Assembly (NCBI RefSeq): GCF_051020955.1
Contig: NC_135014.1
Location: forward strand, 38,830,742-38,894,741
From: Megalopta genalis
Lineage: Eukaryota; Arthropoda; Insecta; Hymenoptera; Halictidae
Direction of reading: 5' to 3'
DNA length: 64,000 nt
Shown: piece by piece, positions 1 to 11,350 of the stretch
How positions within the stretch are numbered: position 1 is the first letter of the stretch
How the letters are laid out: each line of letters opens with the position of its first letter
The notes under the pieces: model-generated
What the model saw: only the letters and a program-made list of their open reading frames with translations
Database searches by the model: none
Told to the model about the DNA's origin: nothing
Position numbers and translations under genes: made by a program

Positions 1-74
1 CCGTAGAAGACATTTTCTTGAAAACAATTTTATCTATAACATTGCTGATAGTTAATAAAAAAAGAGCAACATAC

Positions 75-2539
75 TCAAGACGTCCATGGCCGGTGACGCT
101 CTGAATCTGTACGTCCTCGTTCAGCGTCCTGTTCATCGAGTCATTGGCCTCTTCCTGTTGATACAGAAGAAGATGAGACGAATCTTGATTCCCCGACAGA
201 ACGGTAACATCGTTTACACGAAGGAGGACGATGCTATGAGCAAAAGCTGCTGAACTACTTTAGCTACCTCCGTGAAAAAGACTTGGGTCTTCTCGAGCAC
301 GTGCCGTAATTCCGTCAACTCGAGATAGTTACTCTTCAGGTTCACCGCGTTTTGGCTCAGCTCTAAAATGTCGTTCCCCATCTTCTCGAGATTCGCCTGC
401 AATAACAATTAATTCTAGTATTTTTAATTGAAAATTGTTCCTTCGTTCCTTTTGCGATATGTATACATTGCGAACTTAATTCCAGCTAATAATTTAAATA
501 CGTGAGAATTTGATTTTATTATGAAACATATAAATGTGCCTTTAAAATGAGTCGAGATTTATTGTTATGTGGCGCTATTTTATGAAATTATAACAGTTTG
601 GACACGGACGATTTTTCGAATACAATCAATTCTCTCTAATTGATTCTCAGATTGTGCACAAATATGGACAATTTGGGAAGAGGGGATGCGATTATTCGAG
701 CCTTGCGGCTCGTTTTTATAGTTGTTGACAATCGGTAACTATAAAAACGAGCCGCAAGACTCGAATAATCGTATCTTCTTTTCCCAAACTATCCATTTTT
801 GTGTACAATCTGAACGTCAATTAGAGAAAATTAGAGAGAATCAGCGTATATGAATACTTTTTGAAACCACACTATGTACTTCTTTCAAACAAAGATCACC
901 AAAATATGCAAAAAATATTTGTTTACCTCGAGATCTATGATGGCTCTGGGGTTCGGCGCACGTGGTAACTCAGGCAGGTTATCCTGGATAGGTACACCAT
1001 CCTTTCTGACTTCCGATTCCATGTACCGAAGCTTCCGCTCCATTTCGTCACACCGACGGACTTCGCTGACGAACTTTCGTTGAAAGTAATTGACATCGCC
1101 GTTTAGCTACGAAGACATCCATAACAAATAGAAATTATAGTTAAACAAATATTAAACATGCTATACAGTTGTTATATACGGGTTACTTATCAATTTTAGT
1201 CTAATCTTATAACTGAAATGGTGGAAACTAACGTGTGAGGTGAACTATACGAACATTGTGTGCTTGCATTTTTTAATTCACTGACGAAGCAACATTTTAT
1301 GAAAGCGATAAGAAATGGAATAGGTTCCAATAATAACTGTTTTAAATTTTTATATGTCGGTTCCGACTGGAACAGTTATGGAAAACCAAAAAATCCTATA
1401 AGTGTTATAAGTAGTTGCGGATCTTTATGCAAAATAAAATTTATCTTCAGCTATTGAAACTAGTGTGAGTTAAAATAGAAGTTTTTTTCTTTCTTTACTG
1501 ATCCTAGTGAGTTGAAAATAATACGTACATGCCCTTAAATTCTTGTAATATTTTAATTGTTTTAAATTTCATGTACCCATTTTTGTCATGAAAGTCTACT
1601 ATTATAGGTTTTCCAACAAATATGCCATCGCTCGACAGCTGACAAAACAAATTCCTCCAACCTTGTAGCATGCTCGTAAGAATTGTTACCAGGTTAATTA
1701 TACCGCTCACTTTTCCAGTCATTTTCCTCTCTCTGAGGCTACTCAAAAGGTTGAAAAAATGTGACACATTTTGGATCACAAACCACAAGCATTTTTTCAG
1801 ATTTTTCAGTTGCAAGCTGCGGTTGCAAAAATAAAAGACCACTAAAAAATCGAGAAAATGCGGATTTTTTATAAACTGCAAATTTTATCCCCGACATTTT
1901 AATTTCTTGATAAGATGCTACCAGAAGTATTGTTATCAATTTTTTGTAGACTTTTAGAAGAGCTGCGGTAAAGTGAAGCAAAATAAAAACTAAACTTTTG
2001 GCGTTTTTTCCGTGAGAAACTAAATAATACTTGAGTTTGTCCTCTCAGTAAGTGTATTATACAGTATTAAACGTTTCTTCGTTCAAATAAGCAACCATTG
2101 AATGTAAGAAATGAAACTCAAAATGAATTAAAAGGAAGATTGCTTTCGTAAGGTTTCGTAACTATTGTTCGACGCAACGATTAGGGTGCCCAACTGTGAG
2201 TCTGTTTGACACGGTTCGAGCCCCGCTGAGAGGTTCATTTTATTTTGTCGTAAATCGTATATTTTTCCAATTTCTTATTGCACGATTTTCTCATATAATT
2301 CATCATTCATAATATTTTTGTGCTTCCGTAAGTTGTAATAACAATATGACGTTTCTGGACTGGTGATGAGACAATGAGTTAATGTGACTGATAAAATTAG
2401 TTAATTAAGGATTATGTCTAACAGAACTTACATCGCGAAACTGCACAGTACCGGTTTCACCAAGTTCAGAGACGGATTGATAGGCAGACTCTGGCTGAAT
2501 GAACAGCTGGCAGAGAGCCATCGTCTCGCTCCTGAACAT
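75..2539 (-). CDS. Vha100: V-type proton ATPase 116 kDa subunit a, N-terminal exons (partial)
   Basis: Subunit a is the membrane stator and proton-channel half of the V0 sector. It couples ATP hydrolysis to proton pumping into endosomes, lysosomes and secretory vesicles. Four minus-strand exons are visible: 2432-2561 (start codon 2539-2537), 927-1106, 268-396 and 75-154; the gene continues past the left edge. They join in frame to about 165 residues of the cytosolic N-terminal domain. Family hallmarks are MFRSETMALCQLF at the start, SELGETGTVQFRD at about 24-36, EVRRCDEMERKLRY, APNPRAIIDLE and NYLELTELRHVLEKTQVFF. Donors are GTAAGT, GTAAAC, GTAGCT and GTATGT. The IQPESAY and APNPR-IIDLE wording is closer to the insect Vha100-2 branch than Vha100-1. 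The usual MG before the FRSE motif is absent: translation starts directly at the Met before FRSE. The acceptor at 2562-2563 proves an upstream non-coding exon. Introns: 113 bp, 530 bp and 1.3 kb. Confidence 0.94.
629..841. repeat. long perfect-looking foldback (hairpin) in V-ATPase intron
   Basis: Two arms of about 95-105 bp are inverted copies of each other around a 13-nt spacer (724-736). The left arm starts ATTCTCTCTAAT at 629 and the right arm ends with its complement at 841. The inner stems share the CGAGCCGCAAG-type core. A few mismatches and small gaps are present. It lies between the 268-396 and 927-1106 exons of the V-ATPase gene. It is most likely a foldback MITE; if transcribed with the gene it would form a long RNA duplex. 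Confidence 0.85.
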
Positions 2540-2587
2540 TGTAAACGATTTATGTTTTATCCTGTAACAAGAAGGAATGATAGAGCA

Positions 2588-2645
2588 TTAATTATTTATA
2601 TTTAATTATATATTAATTATATATTAATTATATATTTATTTATAT
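2588..2645. repeat. AT microsatellite (11-bp unit)
   Basis: About four to five copies of a unit close to TTATATATTAA run directly into the TTAA target site of the next element. It lies just upstream of the V-ATPase first coding exon. Confidence 0.7.
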
Positions 2646-2758
2646 TTAACCCTCTGCACTCGAATGGCAACACTGAGGTACTACTAGAAATTGCTACATC
2701 GTTTTTTAAACGATATCTTAGTTTCAAAGTTAAAATCACTTCGAGTACAAAGGGTTAA
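2646..2758. mobile_element. piggyBac-type MITE with TTAA duplication
   Basis: A 105-bp element (2650-2754) is flanked on both sides by TTAA (2646-2649 and 2755-2758). Its ends are inverted repeats: left CCCTCTGCACTCGAA, right complement of CCCTTTGTACTCGAA. TTAA targets with CCC-starting ends are typical of piggyBac elements. It has no coding capacity, so it would have needed a transposase in trans. A related, longer copy lies near 46.9 kb. Confidence 0.75.
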
Positions 2759-4140
2759 TATCGACTCAATTATTTTATTTCCAACTGCATCATTTCCAAT
2801 ATCAGCTACACTGATATTTATTACTCAAATTTATAATGTGTAACGTAAGAGCACGAACGCGTCTTCTCTGAAAATTAGTACGTAACTCTCTACAATCCGA
2901 CATTTTGTTATGAGTTCAAGATAATAAATGTAACGTGAAACCATTTACTGTAGAAACTATAGATATAATTTAACGACAAATTAACAATTTTTAAAAAGGT
3001 GAACTCGTAATAATTCAAAAAGCTATTACACATCCACTTTTCATCTTAAGCTGAAAAGTCAGGGGAAAACATGTCTAGACATTACCAGGTAACAATTGCT
3101 AATGGAAGAGACTAGACACATTACTCTAGATAACAGTGTAATATAAAATATAAAATATGTTGTACAAAAGTTATATTTACAGCACGGTGTAAGAAAGAGA
3201 GGAGGCCGACTACGGTTACCCTACCACGCTAAGAGTTTACTTCCATGAATTCCCGCGAGAGGTGCTAACGAAACATCGGTGCTCATGGACACGTTACTTT
3301 TTTTAATATATATTCGTATACGCATGATATTACTACGGTAATGTTACTATAGTGGGTATTATACACACAATAGAAATTCTCACCAATTTAAAGATATTGC
3401 GCGCACGCTCTTACGTTACACACTCTACACGGTATTATCGAGCACAAGAAGTTCGTCCTGCTTGCTACTACAAATTATTAAGCAAATCGTTGAAGATCAA
3501 ACAGTTTACAGTTTTATCTCTGGTTAAATTAAGATCAGCAATCGACAGTGATTCAGCAAACACCGATGCACGATAGTAGTACGAATTCTTACAAGCATTC
3601 GCTGTTGAAACGTTCACATAAAGTGATTTCACTGTTTAACTTTCCTGTATCCTGCAGAAATCAAATCGTACGTGTCATATACTTTTATCTGTATTGTATT
3701 CGAAGATTGCATTCTGTTACTGCAAACATGGCCCCGATCTGGCGATACAGTACGATAAATAATATTCCACAAAATGAGTGTCACTGTCGCGGCATCTTAA
3801 TCCCATTTCCGCTGAGATGATACAGAACGAGCTCGACACGATACGAAGTTCCCTATCAAGGTTCATACGAAACGATAATCGAATTTATTACTAAATATGT
3901 AGATAAAGTGATAACATTGATCAGCGACTTTCCAATATACGTACAACAGCCACTGTCATGTCCGCACGACTATCAGATTTCTCGCCGAAAGGAAACAATA
4001 AAAGGCTATATCTGAAGGTTATATAATAAGAACAAGTAGTTCTACGCTTTACCAGAGTAGTTGATTCAATAGTTCAGAAGCGACCATCGTTGCTCATTTG
4101 GAAAACAGGTTTAAATGTAACTACAACCCCTGGAAAAAGT
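2759..4140. other. intergenic / V-ATPase 5' intron, no gene seen
   Basis: This stretch is AT-rich with stop codons in every frame. Short open frames at 3352-3576 and 3548-3820 lack start context, splice signals or recognisable motifs. If the V-ATPase 5' UTR exon lies further right, this is intron. Confidence 0.6.
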
Positions 4141-4148
4141 ATTCGAAC

Positions 4149-4700
4149 ACCTTTTAAAATGCAATAACTTTTTTAAATGTTGTGTTTTTTTTAATGTTAA
4201 AGAGATTAGTTTATTATAATATTAAAATACTTGTAACACTAGAGATTGCCGGAGCGAGTTAATTTAACTAAACCGGCAATCTAACTAAAATACGTTTTTT
4301 ATTATTTTGCTGTTACTAAGAATGACAAAAAATATAAAAATCGTTGTTTTTTAACTTTTTTATCTGAACCTAGAAAGAAAATTTGAAAAATGCGTGTTGT
4401 AGATTCCTAAAAGACTGCGATTTTCAATGCAATCTTCAATTGTTTCTAACTCATAACAACGTCAACCGATTTCGATGAAATTTTCAGTATGCACATAAGT
4501 TACCGAAATCTACAAAACGTAATGTTTACATTTTTGTTATAAGTTCAAACAAAGAAGTTGCTTTTCTGTTGTCATTCCAAGTATTAGCCAAATTAAAAAA
4601 AAAAGGTATTTTGGTCATTGTACAATGAACTATTCACTTTAACATATAAAAAATGCAATTCATTTAGTCCAGTTTTTAAAAAATTATTGCAAATGTTCAA
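4149..4700. mobile_element. MITE family B copy (TIR with GCAATAACTTTTTTAAA)
   Basis: The left end reads CCTTTTAAAATGCAATAAC and the right end carries the inverse near 4668-4690. The interior matches the copy at 43.2 kb in several blocks, for example AAATTTTCAGTATGCACAT, TTACCGAAATCTAC and GTCATTCCAAGTATTAG. A small hairpin (4243-4252 with 4273-4282, GATTGCCGG stem) appears only in this copy. This is probably a non-autonomous Tc1/mariner-type element; the superfamily is an inference. Confidence 0.65.
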
Positions 4701-5256
4701 TCTCTCCCCAAAAACGTGCATAGGTTCAATCAGAAGTTCGACTATATTCAATAAACGCAAACGAGATAGACTTATTAAATTACAAGAAAACGTTCAACTT
4801 TAAGATCACGTTTCCAAGAATACGCAAATTCAGCCATAGATCTGAAAGATGAGCCAAGTTGTTCACTCATACAGCCGAAAAATATCGAATCACAATTCGT
4901 GCGTGACTTTCAAAAATCGCGGAACGGTGACAAGAAAAACGTGACCATATCGTTCGCCGATAACAATACAATATCGTGTACTGCTTATAAGCTAGTGTGA
5001 CATGTTGTATTCTACGAGCACGCAGTTTCAAAATTACTGATAAAATCGTGTGTCGATTTCTGTTCAAGCTTGAGATACAACTTTAATCCTGAAATCACAA
5101 GATTCAAATAATTCTTTGTTTCACAGAAACATTGTACTCTTTGATGAAAGGCACGTTATATATCAATATAAAATATTGGTTATCACCAAGGTTGTTTTGC
5201 ATTCAATACTATTCCTCGCTGTAATTTGATATTTTACCTCTCAAACAATAACGGTT

Positions 5257-5446
5257 AGACTGCGGATTTTATGCATCCATGACAGAAATGAGTATCTAAA
5301 ATTTGAGATTATGAAAATATTAAAAGACCTTAAAGACATCTGCGTATTATTTTTAATTCATCTAAATTATTAAAGAAAAAAACATACTGCCCTTTTTGTT
5401 GCAATTTTCGAAGATAATTTTTTTTACATGAAGATCCGCAATCTAA
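5257..5446 (-). mobile_element. MITE family A copy
   Basis: Ends are TTAGACTGCGGATTTTATGC and the inverse AAGATCCGCAATCTAA, about 190 bp apart. The interior is in reverse orientation relative to most copies: the TGACAGAAATGAGTA block follows the left end. The next copy begins only 55 bp downstream. Confidence 0.7.
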
Positions 5447-5500
5447 TAATGATTGTGAATAAACCTTTTCTCACAAAAACATAATTTGGACTTTGATTGA

Positions 5501-5690
5501 TAGACTGTGGATCTTTACGCACAATATAAATTATTTACATCAATTGCAAGAAGAAAATTATACCTTTCCTGAATAATTATAATTGACTGAATATAATAAC
5601 TTGGCATTCTTAATTTCATTTCATCTTCTTACCATTTTAAATTGCACATGCTCAAGTTTGTCATAAATGCATAAAATCCGTAATCTGTTA
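5501..5690 (+). mobile_element. MITE family A copy
   Basis: The left end is TAGACTGTGGATCTTTACGC and the right end CATAAATGCATAAAATCCG followed by TAATCTGTTA, 190 bp in all. It forms an inverted pair with the copy at 5257-5446. Confidence 0.75.
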
Positions 5691-8600
5691 ATAAGTCAAT
5701 CGACATTCAAAGTACGTTATCATCCGGTAGAAAACCTGTTCCAAGTTACTTTTAATTTACTATAAACTGCAAATACATATTATTCATAGTCTGGTTTGAA
5801 AAGTATTTACTCTTCCTCCCAATTGGCACGTGAGAAAATAGAATTCGGTGTAGAAATAGATTACGTCACTACAATTTGAAAATTTAGGCAGCTCTAAAAT
5901 GTTGGTTCATAAATATGTAGTACTTAAAACTATCAATAAATTGTTCAATAAATTAGCCATTTAGTTTACGAAATTACATTTCTTGCATCTCTTAAGTTCA
6001 CTAGCTAGACAGCCGAAATGCAGAATATTAACATCGAATTTAGATAATAATTACAATTATGCTATAGTAATCCTACAATTTTGTAAATTAACAATCTTTT
6101 GCTTACACTTACTATCAAATGCAATCTCCAAAATAAAAAATTTCATTTCTAGATCAGTGCACACATTTATCAATAAATGTATAATGAAGACAAAGCGATC
6201 TAAAGAAATTTTGTAATTGAAAAATTAACGTTGATTAGTTTTTTATCTAACATCAAGTATAATCTCACATGTTTCTCTTGCAGATAACTACCTAAATTAA
6301 TTACGGCACTCAAACTTAAACATGATCATGATTCTCTTTTTAAATTCGCCGTCTACTTCTGATATAAATCGTTTGTTGTTGAATAACATTCTTCACAAAT
6401 ATTCTTTCTACACGACTAGAAATGAAGCAGGAAAAAATACTAAGCACAATGACACAATGATCGTTATGTAGATTACATTTTATAGTTCTGTTATAAATTA
6501 ACCAACTTAAATCGTTGATATTTTGATCTCACCTATTACGTGACACATTTGATAATGCACGAAAATCACAAGCTTACAATTTGTTGTGCAGAGATTCACG
6601 ATCGAACGTACCAAGTTCGACGAATTACGTACAAATGGCTATCCGCATTTCTTACTGGTCATTTTACCGGTGAAGAAATGAAGAAAGCTCTGTTACGTTT
6701 CAAACTGTCTCATTGTCTGCTCCATTTTTCATTCCCCGATAAAAGTGGCTCGGCAATCTGATATGTCCAGATTATTAAATGGCACGATATCTCTGTGTAT
6801 ACCTTTGCACAACAGGTTTCGAGTTATACGCACAGATGTAAACGTATCATACAGGGCGATTCATACAGCGGCATCAGAGAACGTACTAATACAATCGTCT
6901 AGTGCTTACAGACCATTCAAAAATATTATACGTCACGTCACGTCGTGAGACTCACGCTTTTATCATTCGTTTATTCGTTTCAATTACGTACGCTAATTAA
7001 TAAACCTGAAACAAACGAAATATTACAGTAGCTTAGAAAATTTCTCGTACGCCCTTTAAAGCGAAATAACTTTTTTCAAATTGGACCAAATGACTCGAAT
7101 TTGTTGGAATGACAAACAAATGAAAAGCTCGTGCCTTTAATTATTTTATTTGTACGGGCATTAGACTACCAAGCTCTAAAGGTAACTAACCTGCATTGTT
7201 TTGTAATGACGAAAAGACTGTGCCTACCTTCGCTATTTTTATTAAAATATCTGATTCTATTAAGAAATTTCTTCAATGTTTTTCTATGAAGAAGTCTTTA
7301 TTGTTTCAACAATATTAAAAATATTCAGCAATATTATAAAAAAATGTCAAACCAGTCATTTCGACCGACTGCATATGTTTCTTTTTAATATTTCGATATA
7401 TAAATATTTCCGAATCAATTTTCATATGGCAATCTTTTTTCTTATTTATACAATACACTTGCATTCAATTGATTGAAACTGAGAACGCCCTATATGCGAC
7501 TCTAAATGCAATCTTATCGAATACCAAACGAAATTCTCCGTCGCTCGGACCTACGTAAGAGAACCGAGATAGAAGCTAACGTAAAGATAAGAAAAGTGAA
7601 TCGTGTGTATCTACAAACATATGTAGCACCGATATAAACGCGAGCCTTAAATTATGAGCCTGGGTTCTGGAAGTCTAATTCCCTTTTATGGCACTTCTGA
7701 TTGTTAGAAAGCCGCAAGCATGTCTTCGCTTGTTATTAGACTAATTTTTTTAAACATGACGACACTATGTATTTCCAAAATAGATTTCATTGATATATCA
7801 CGCTCCGTAACAGTGATTATTAAACAACCTCGTTAACATTAAGTATACAAATTAATCCTCGGCCTTCTTTTCATTTTGTTGCCTATTTAGAACCAATTTA
7901 AGTACACCATAATTTTGAAAGCAATCACCATCGCTTTTCATTCATTGTCTAGTGAATTCAATTTTTAAAGAAAGATGATATGTATTTTTGATACGGCAGA
8001 ATCAAGAACGTGTATCGACAAAGTGATATTGTAACGACAATGGAACAGATAATACGTAATCGGAATGGAGCTGAAACTGGCGAGTAAGCCGCGCAAAGGG
8101 AAACTTTCCACGCGTCCACGCGCGACAATTGTATCACCTGTCGTGAATCCTAAATTTTTCCGAAATGCAAGCGATTAGATATTGTACGATAGCTGACAAC
8201 ATTTGTGTCGAATGACACTTGCAATTAATTGTTTGGCAAGCCCATTTAGTATTCGAGGATCATTTTTCTGCAACAGTTTAGTCACTTTGGTACCACTTTC
8301 TACGTGTACTGCAAGCTACAGCAGTTTCTCAATAACCCCTCAACGCATAATAATGATTATCCATGTCCGTTCCATGTCACGCATGTGTCATACCAGAACT
8401 ACAAATCAATTTTTAAACTTGTCTCCACATGATTAGAGAGAGAAACATGACGTTATTCGATTCCCACGTGGTAAAATCTCTTGTGCAAAGATTGAAAATG
8501 AAACATAGCCACGAATTGAATAAAGTTTATAAGTTCTAAAATCGCTTTTTCGTTAATTTAGCGAACCCTGACAAATGCGAGCATGAGCGATAATTCCAGT

Positions 8601-8819
8601 TCCAGTAAAGCTATAATCATTTATTTAACCCTAAGAAGATTTTTTCATTCGGAATCCAAAAACCATGTCAGATTTGACGCTTATCCGATGACATCATACT
8701 TTTTTCACTTTGATGATAGGCACTTTAACACTTCCAAAATTCAATATGACGCATAAAAGATTAATTGTGGAGACCACGGATTAACCTGTGCTCCAAATAA
8801 TAATCAAAGCGAAATGTCG
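5691..8819. other. intergenic / intronic, no gene seen
   Basis: This is AT-rich sequence without supportable coding exons. A fragment of MITE family B lies at about 7048-7130 (CTTTAAAGCGAAATAAC and following). Short open frames at 5983, 6540, 6745, 7276 and 8203 show no recognisable domain. Confidence 0.55.
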
Positions 8820-9830
8820 TCAGGAATTATATGGAATTATATGACGCAATCATCCTGTTTCCTTCACTTCAAAAACGTTGTTTTTATCAAATCAAAGACA
8901 TTTTCCTGTTCCTGTTGTAACGTTCGGAGAATTTTCCGACGTGTTTTTTCATACTCCTTCCTGAAGGCATACGCCAGGCTAGCGCCAGCCAACCGGTGGT
9001 TCGTCGACGACGAACGTTCTGGAATCGGAGCACATATGAATACCCCCACTACCATTCTTCAAGGAAAATTTGGGTAAATAAAGGGCCCAAACGCGATCAT
9101 AAAGCGGACTAGTCTCAAGTCAACTACTGACGAAGAAACGTTAATAAGGTCGAGTCCAATTCTCTTTCGAGCACTTCAACCGAATACGTACATCGTTACA
9201 AGGTTATAAGCCCCCGCCTACCCAGTGCGATAAACTGGGACCGCGATCTAGAATCCGCGATACACTCATACAATATACAATTGTATTAAATCAAAAACTT
9301 GTAATATACTATCTTTTACCAGTTTACTTTGGTTGTAAAATTCAATTGTTCCATTTCCCGATTCGAAGTTTTCTTTCGATTTCCTGATTCGAAGACTTCT
9401 TGTAAAAGTTACGAGGCACCCAAATTCCAACTTCCACAATCCTATCCTGATTACCAGGTGACCAGCCATGATGAAAGAAGCATCGGCTGGTCCACGCAAT
9501 TTTCCCTTATCAAAATTCCCAATCGCATCCAACCTCCGGCCACGCAAAGCTACTTGGCCCTCGGCTCGTAACACTGTTAGGAATTTCCGTTTACTTAGAT
9601 ATAGTTAGACATCGAATCAGTAATGACTAATTTGACTTCATCTATACACCAAACAATAATAATCAAATCGTGGCGTCATAAGGAACTATGTTACGCCATC
9701 ATCATTTTTCCTTCCTTTCAAAAACGTGGTTTTTGTCAAATTGGAGACATTTTCCTGTCTTTGCCAAGAGACTTCCGTTTACTTAGCCGCGGTTACACAT
9801 CGAATTAGTAACGACGTGGGAACGTATGAA
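8820..9830. repeat. GC-richer block with imperfect internal duplication
   Basis: The segment around 8841-8910 and the one at 9691-9758 are alike: both read through TCAAAAACGT-GTTTTT-TCAAAT and end AGACATTTTCCTGT. A second pair is 9581-9630 and 9771-9812 (CTTCCGTTTACTTAG, then ACATCGAATTAGTAA). The block is richer in G+C than its surroundings. Open frames here (8864-9055 minus, 9266-9574 minus) show no known domain. Confidence 0.5.
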
Positions 9831-10185
9831 TTCCATTTTATAATTGCGTAACCTGCGCAATTATGTATACAGTTCGGTTGTGCTACAGTGGCTATCCTTC
9901 GTATAAAGGAGATTGCATGTTGAGGTAAAACTCGATCATACAGATGCTTTTCTGAATCTCGATGCATACTTTTCTATGTAATGAAATGTATTGATAAATT
10001 ATTGCTCCTATTATCAGGCCTTGAATATAGCGTAATTGCATTTATGTGAACTAAATTTTAGCAGTACTTGGTTAACTGAATTCTATTCTGAACTGAATCT
10101 TCTTATATGAACATGAATTCCTATTAATCTATAGTGTTCATAAAAACTTAGGCTAATGGTATTAGTGTTACATAGACTTGACCAA

Positions 10186-10480
10186 AAAAATTATACAATA
10201 TATATTAGTGGATATAATATATGATATAATAGTGGATATATTATATCCACTAATATATATTGTATAATTTTATATATATATTATTTTATATACTAATATA
10301 TATATTATTATATATTATTATATTTTATATATTATTATATATTATTATATTTTATATACTAATATATATATTATTATATATTATTATATTTTATATACTA
10401 ATATATATTATTATATATTATTATATTTTATATACTAATATATATTATTAATTTCTCATATGATATAATAGTGGATATGA
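10186..10480. repeat. AT minisatellite with palindromic leader
   Basis: An inverted repeat at about 10186-10270 (TATATATTAGTGGATATAA against its complement) is followed by several copies of a roughly 30-bp unit built from TATTATATTTTATATACTAA, ending near 10450. A GATATAATAGTGGATAT motif recurs at both margins. It has no coding meaning; the open frame across it is low-complexity. Confidence 0.85.
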
Positions 10481-11152
10481 GAATAAAAAAGAAAGTACAT
10501 AATTTGCAGACTTCAATGAAGAACTCCAATGAAGTGGCAATTAAAAAAGTTCTATACGTTGGGGAAAGTAAACTATTGTCATAATGTCAACTTGGTATGT
10601 GTGGAGGTTTTTGTTTAAAATGAGAGAAACATTAGATAGAGCAAATGACAATTTCAGATGTGTGTGCGAGTTTTGACAGACATTCGTGATTTCAAATATG
10701 TTACGTTTATTTTATGTTTTATTATATTTTTATTTACGTTTATTTTATGTTTTATCACATGATAATAATTTATAAATTCAGCCATTTATATTTTCTAAAA
10801 TAATACATTGTAGTATTATAAGAGTGGAAGAGTGAAACGAATGAATAATCATAGTCAATGGTGGGAAACAGGTGGACGCTTGTAATACAAAAAATCTAAT
10901 TATGTGAATCAACTCTTGTTTCTCGACAGGTTCATATAAATGGAGTTCTACTCTAGATAAACTTTTCCGGTTCAACTTGGCATCATAGAACAAGAGGAAA
11001 TAATTTTAAACTAATGAATCCTCTATTAAGCTTCATTCACTCTTGCAAATGGTAACTTCAAATTGACTCGATACAGGTCCGCTGCTATTATGATGGAGAA
11101 ACCAGTTTCCACAATTTTTACCAATTTATATATTTATAAAAAGATTAATCGG

Positions 11153-11350
11153 TAGACTGCGGATTTTTATGATATCATTTTTAAATAAAAAGATACTTGA
11201 AATATATTGAAATTAGATAAATATGTATTTTGTTATTTAATAATTTGAAATAGTGTAACAATGTTCTTGAATTCGTCTATTATTAACTCCACAGTTTTGT
11301 ATTTCATTTATTTATTTTCGTTATAGATGCATGAAATCCGGAGTCTATTA
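11153..11350 (+). mobile_element. MITE family A copy
   Basis: The left end is TAGACTGCGGATTTTTATGA and the right end ATAGATGCATGAAATCCG then GAGTCTATTA. The right half holds the family's CACAGTTTTGTATTTCATTT block. Length is about 198 bp. Confidence 0.75.

Noticed and set aside
1504..1981. Two overlapping minus-strand frames of 125 and 80 codons in V-ATPase intron 1
   Set aside because: They are in different frames, show no family I know, and lie inside a well-supported intron between two conserved exons. A frameshifted old insertion is possible, but I cannot support it.
2160..2240. tRNA-like text with GGTTCGAGCCC (B-box-like)
   Set aside because: The T-stem cannot pair beyond two base pairs and no acceptor, D-arm or anticodon stem forms. 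At most it is a decayed tRNA-derived repeat.
8098..8109. GGGAAACTTTCC, resembling an NF-kappaB site
   Set aside because: A single short motif in 64 kb is expected by chance, and there is no nearby promoter to give it meaning.
10260..10451. 63-codon Ile/Tyr-rich frame
   Set aside because: It is a translation of the AT minisatellite.
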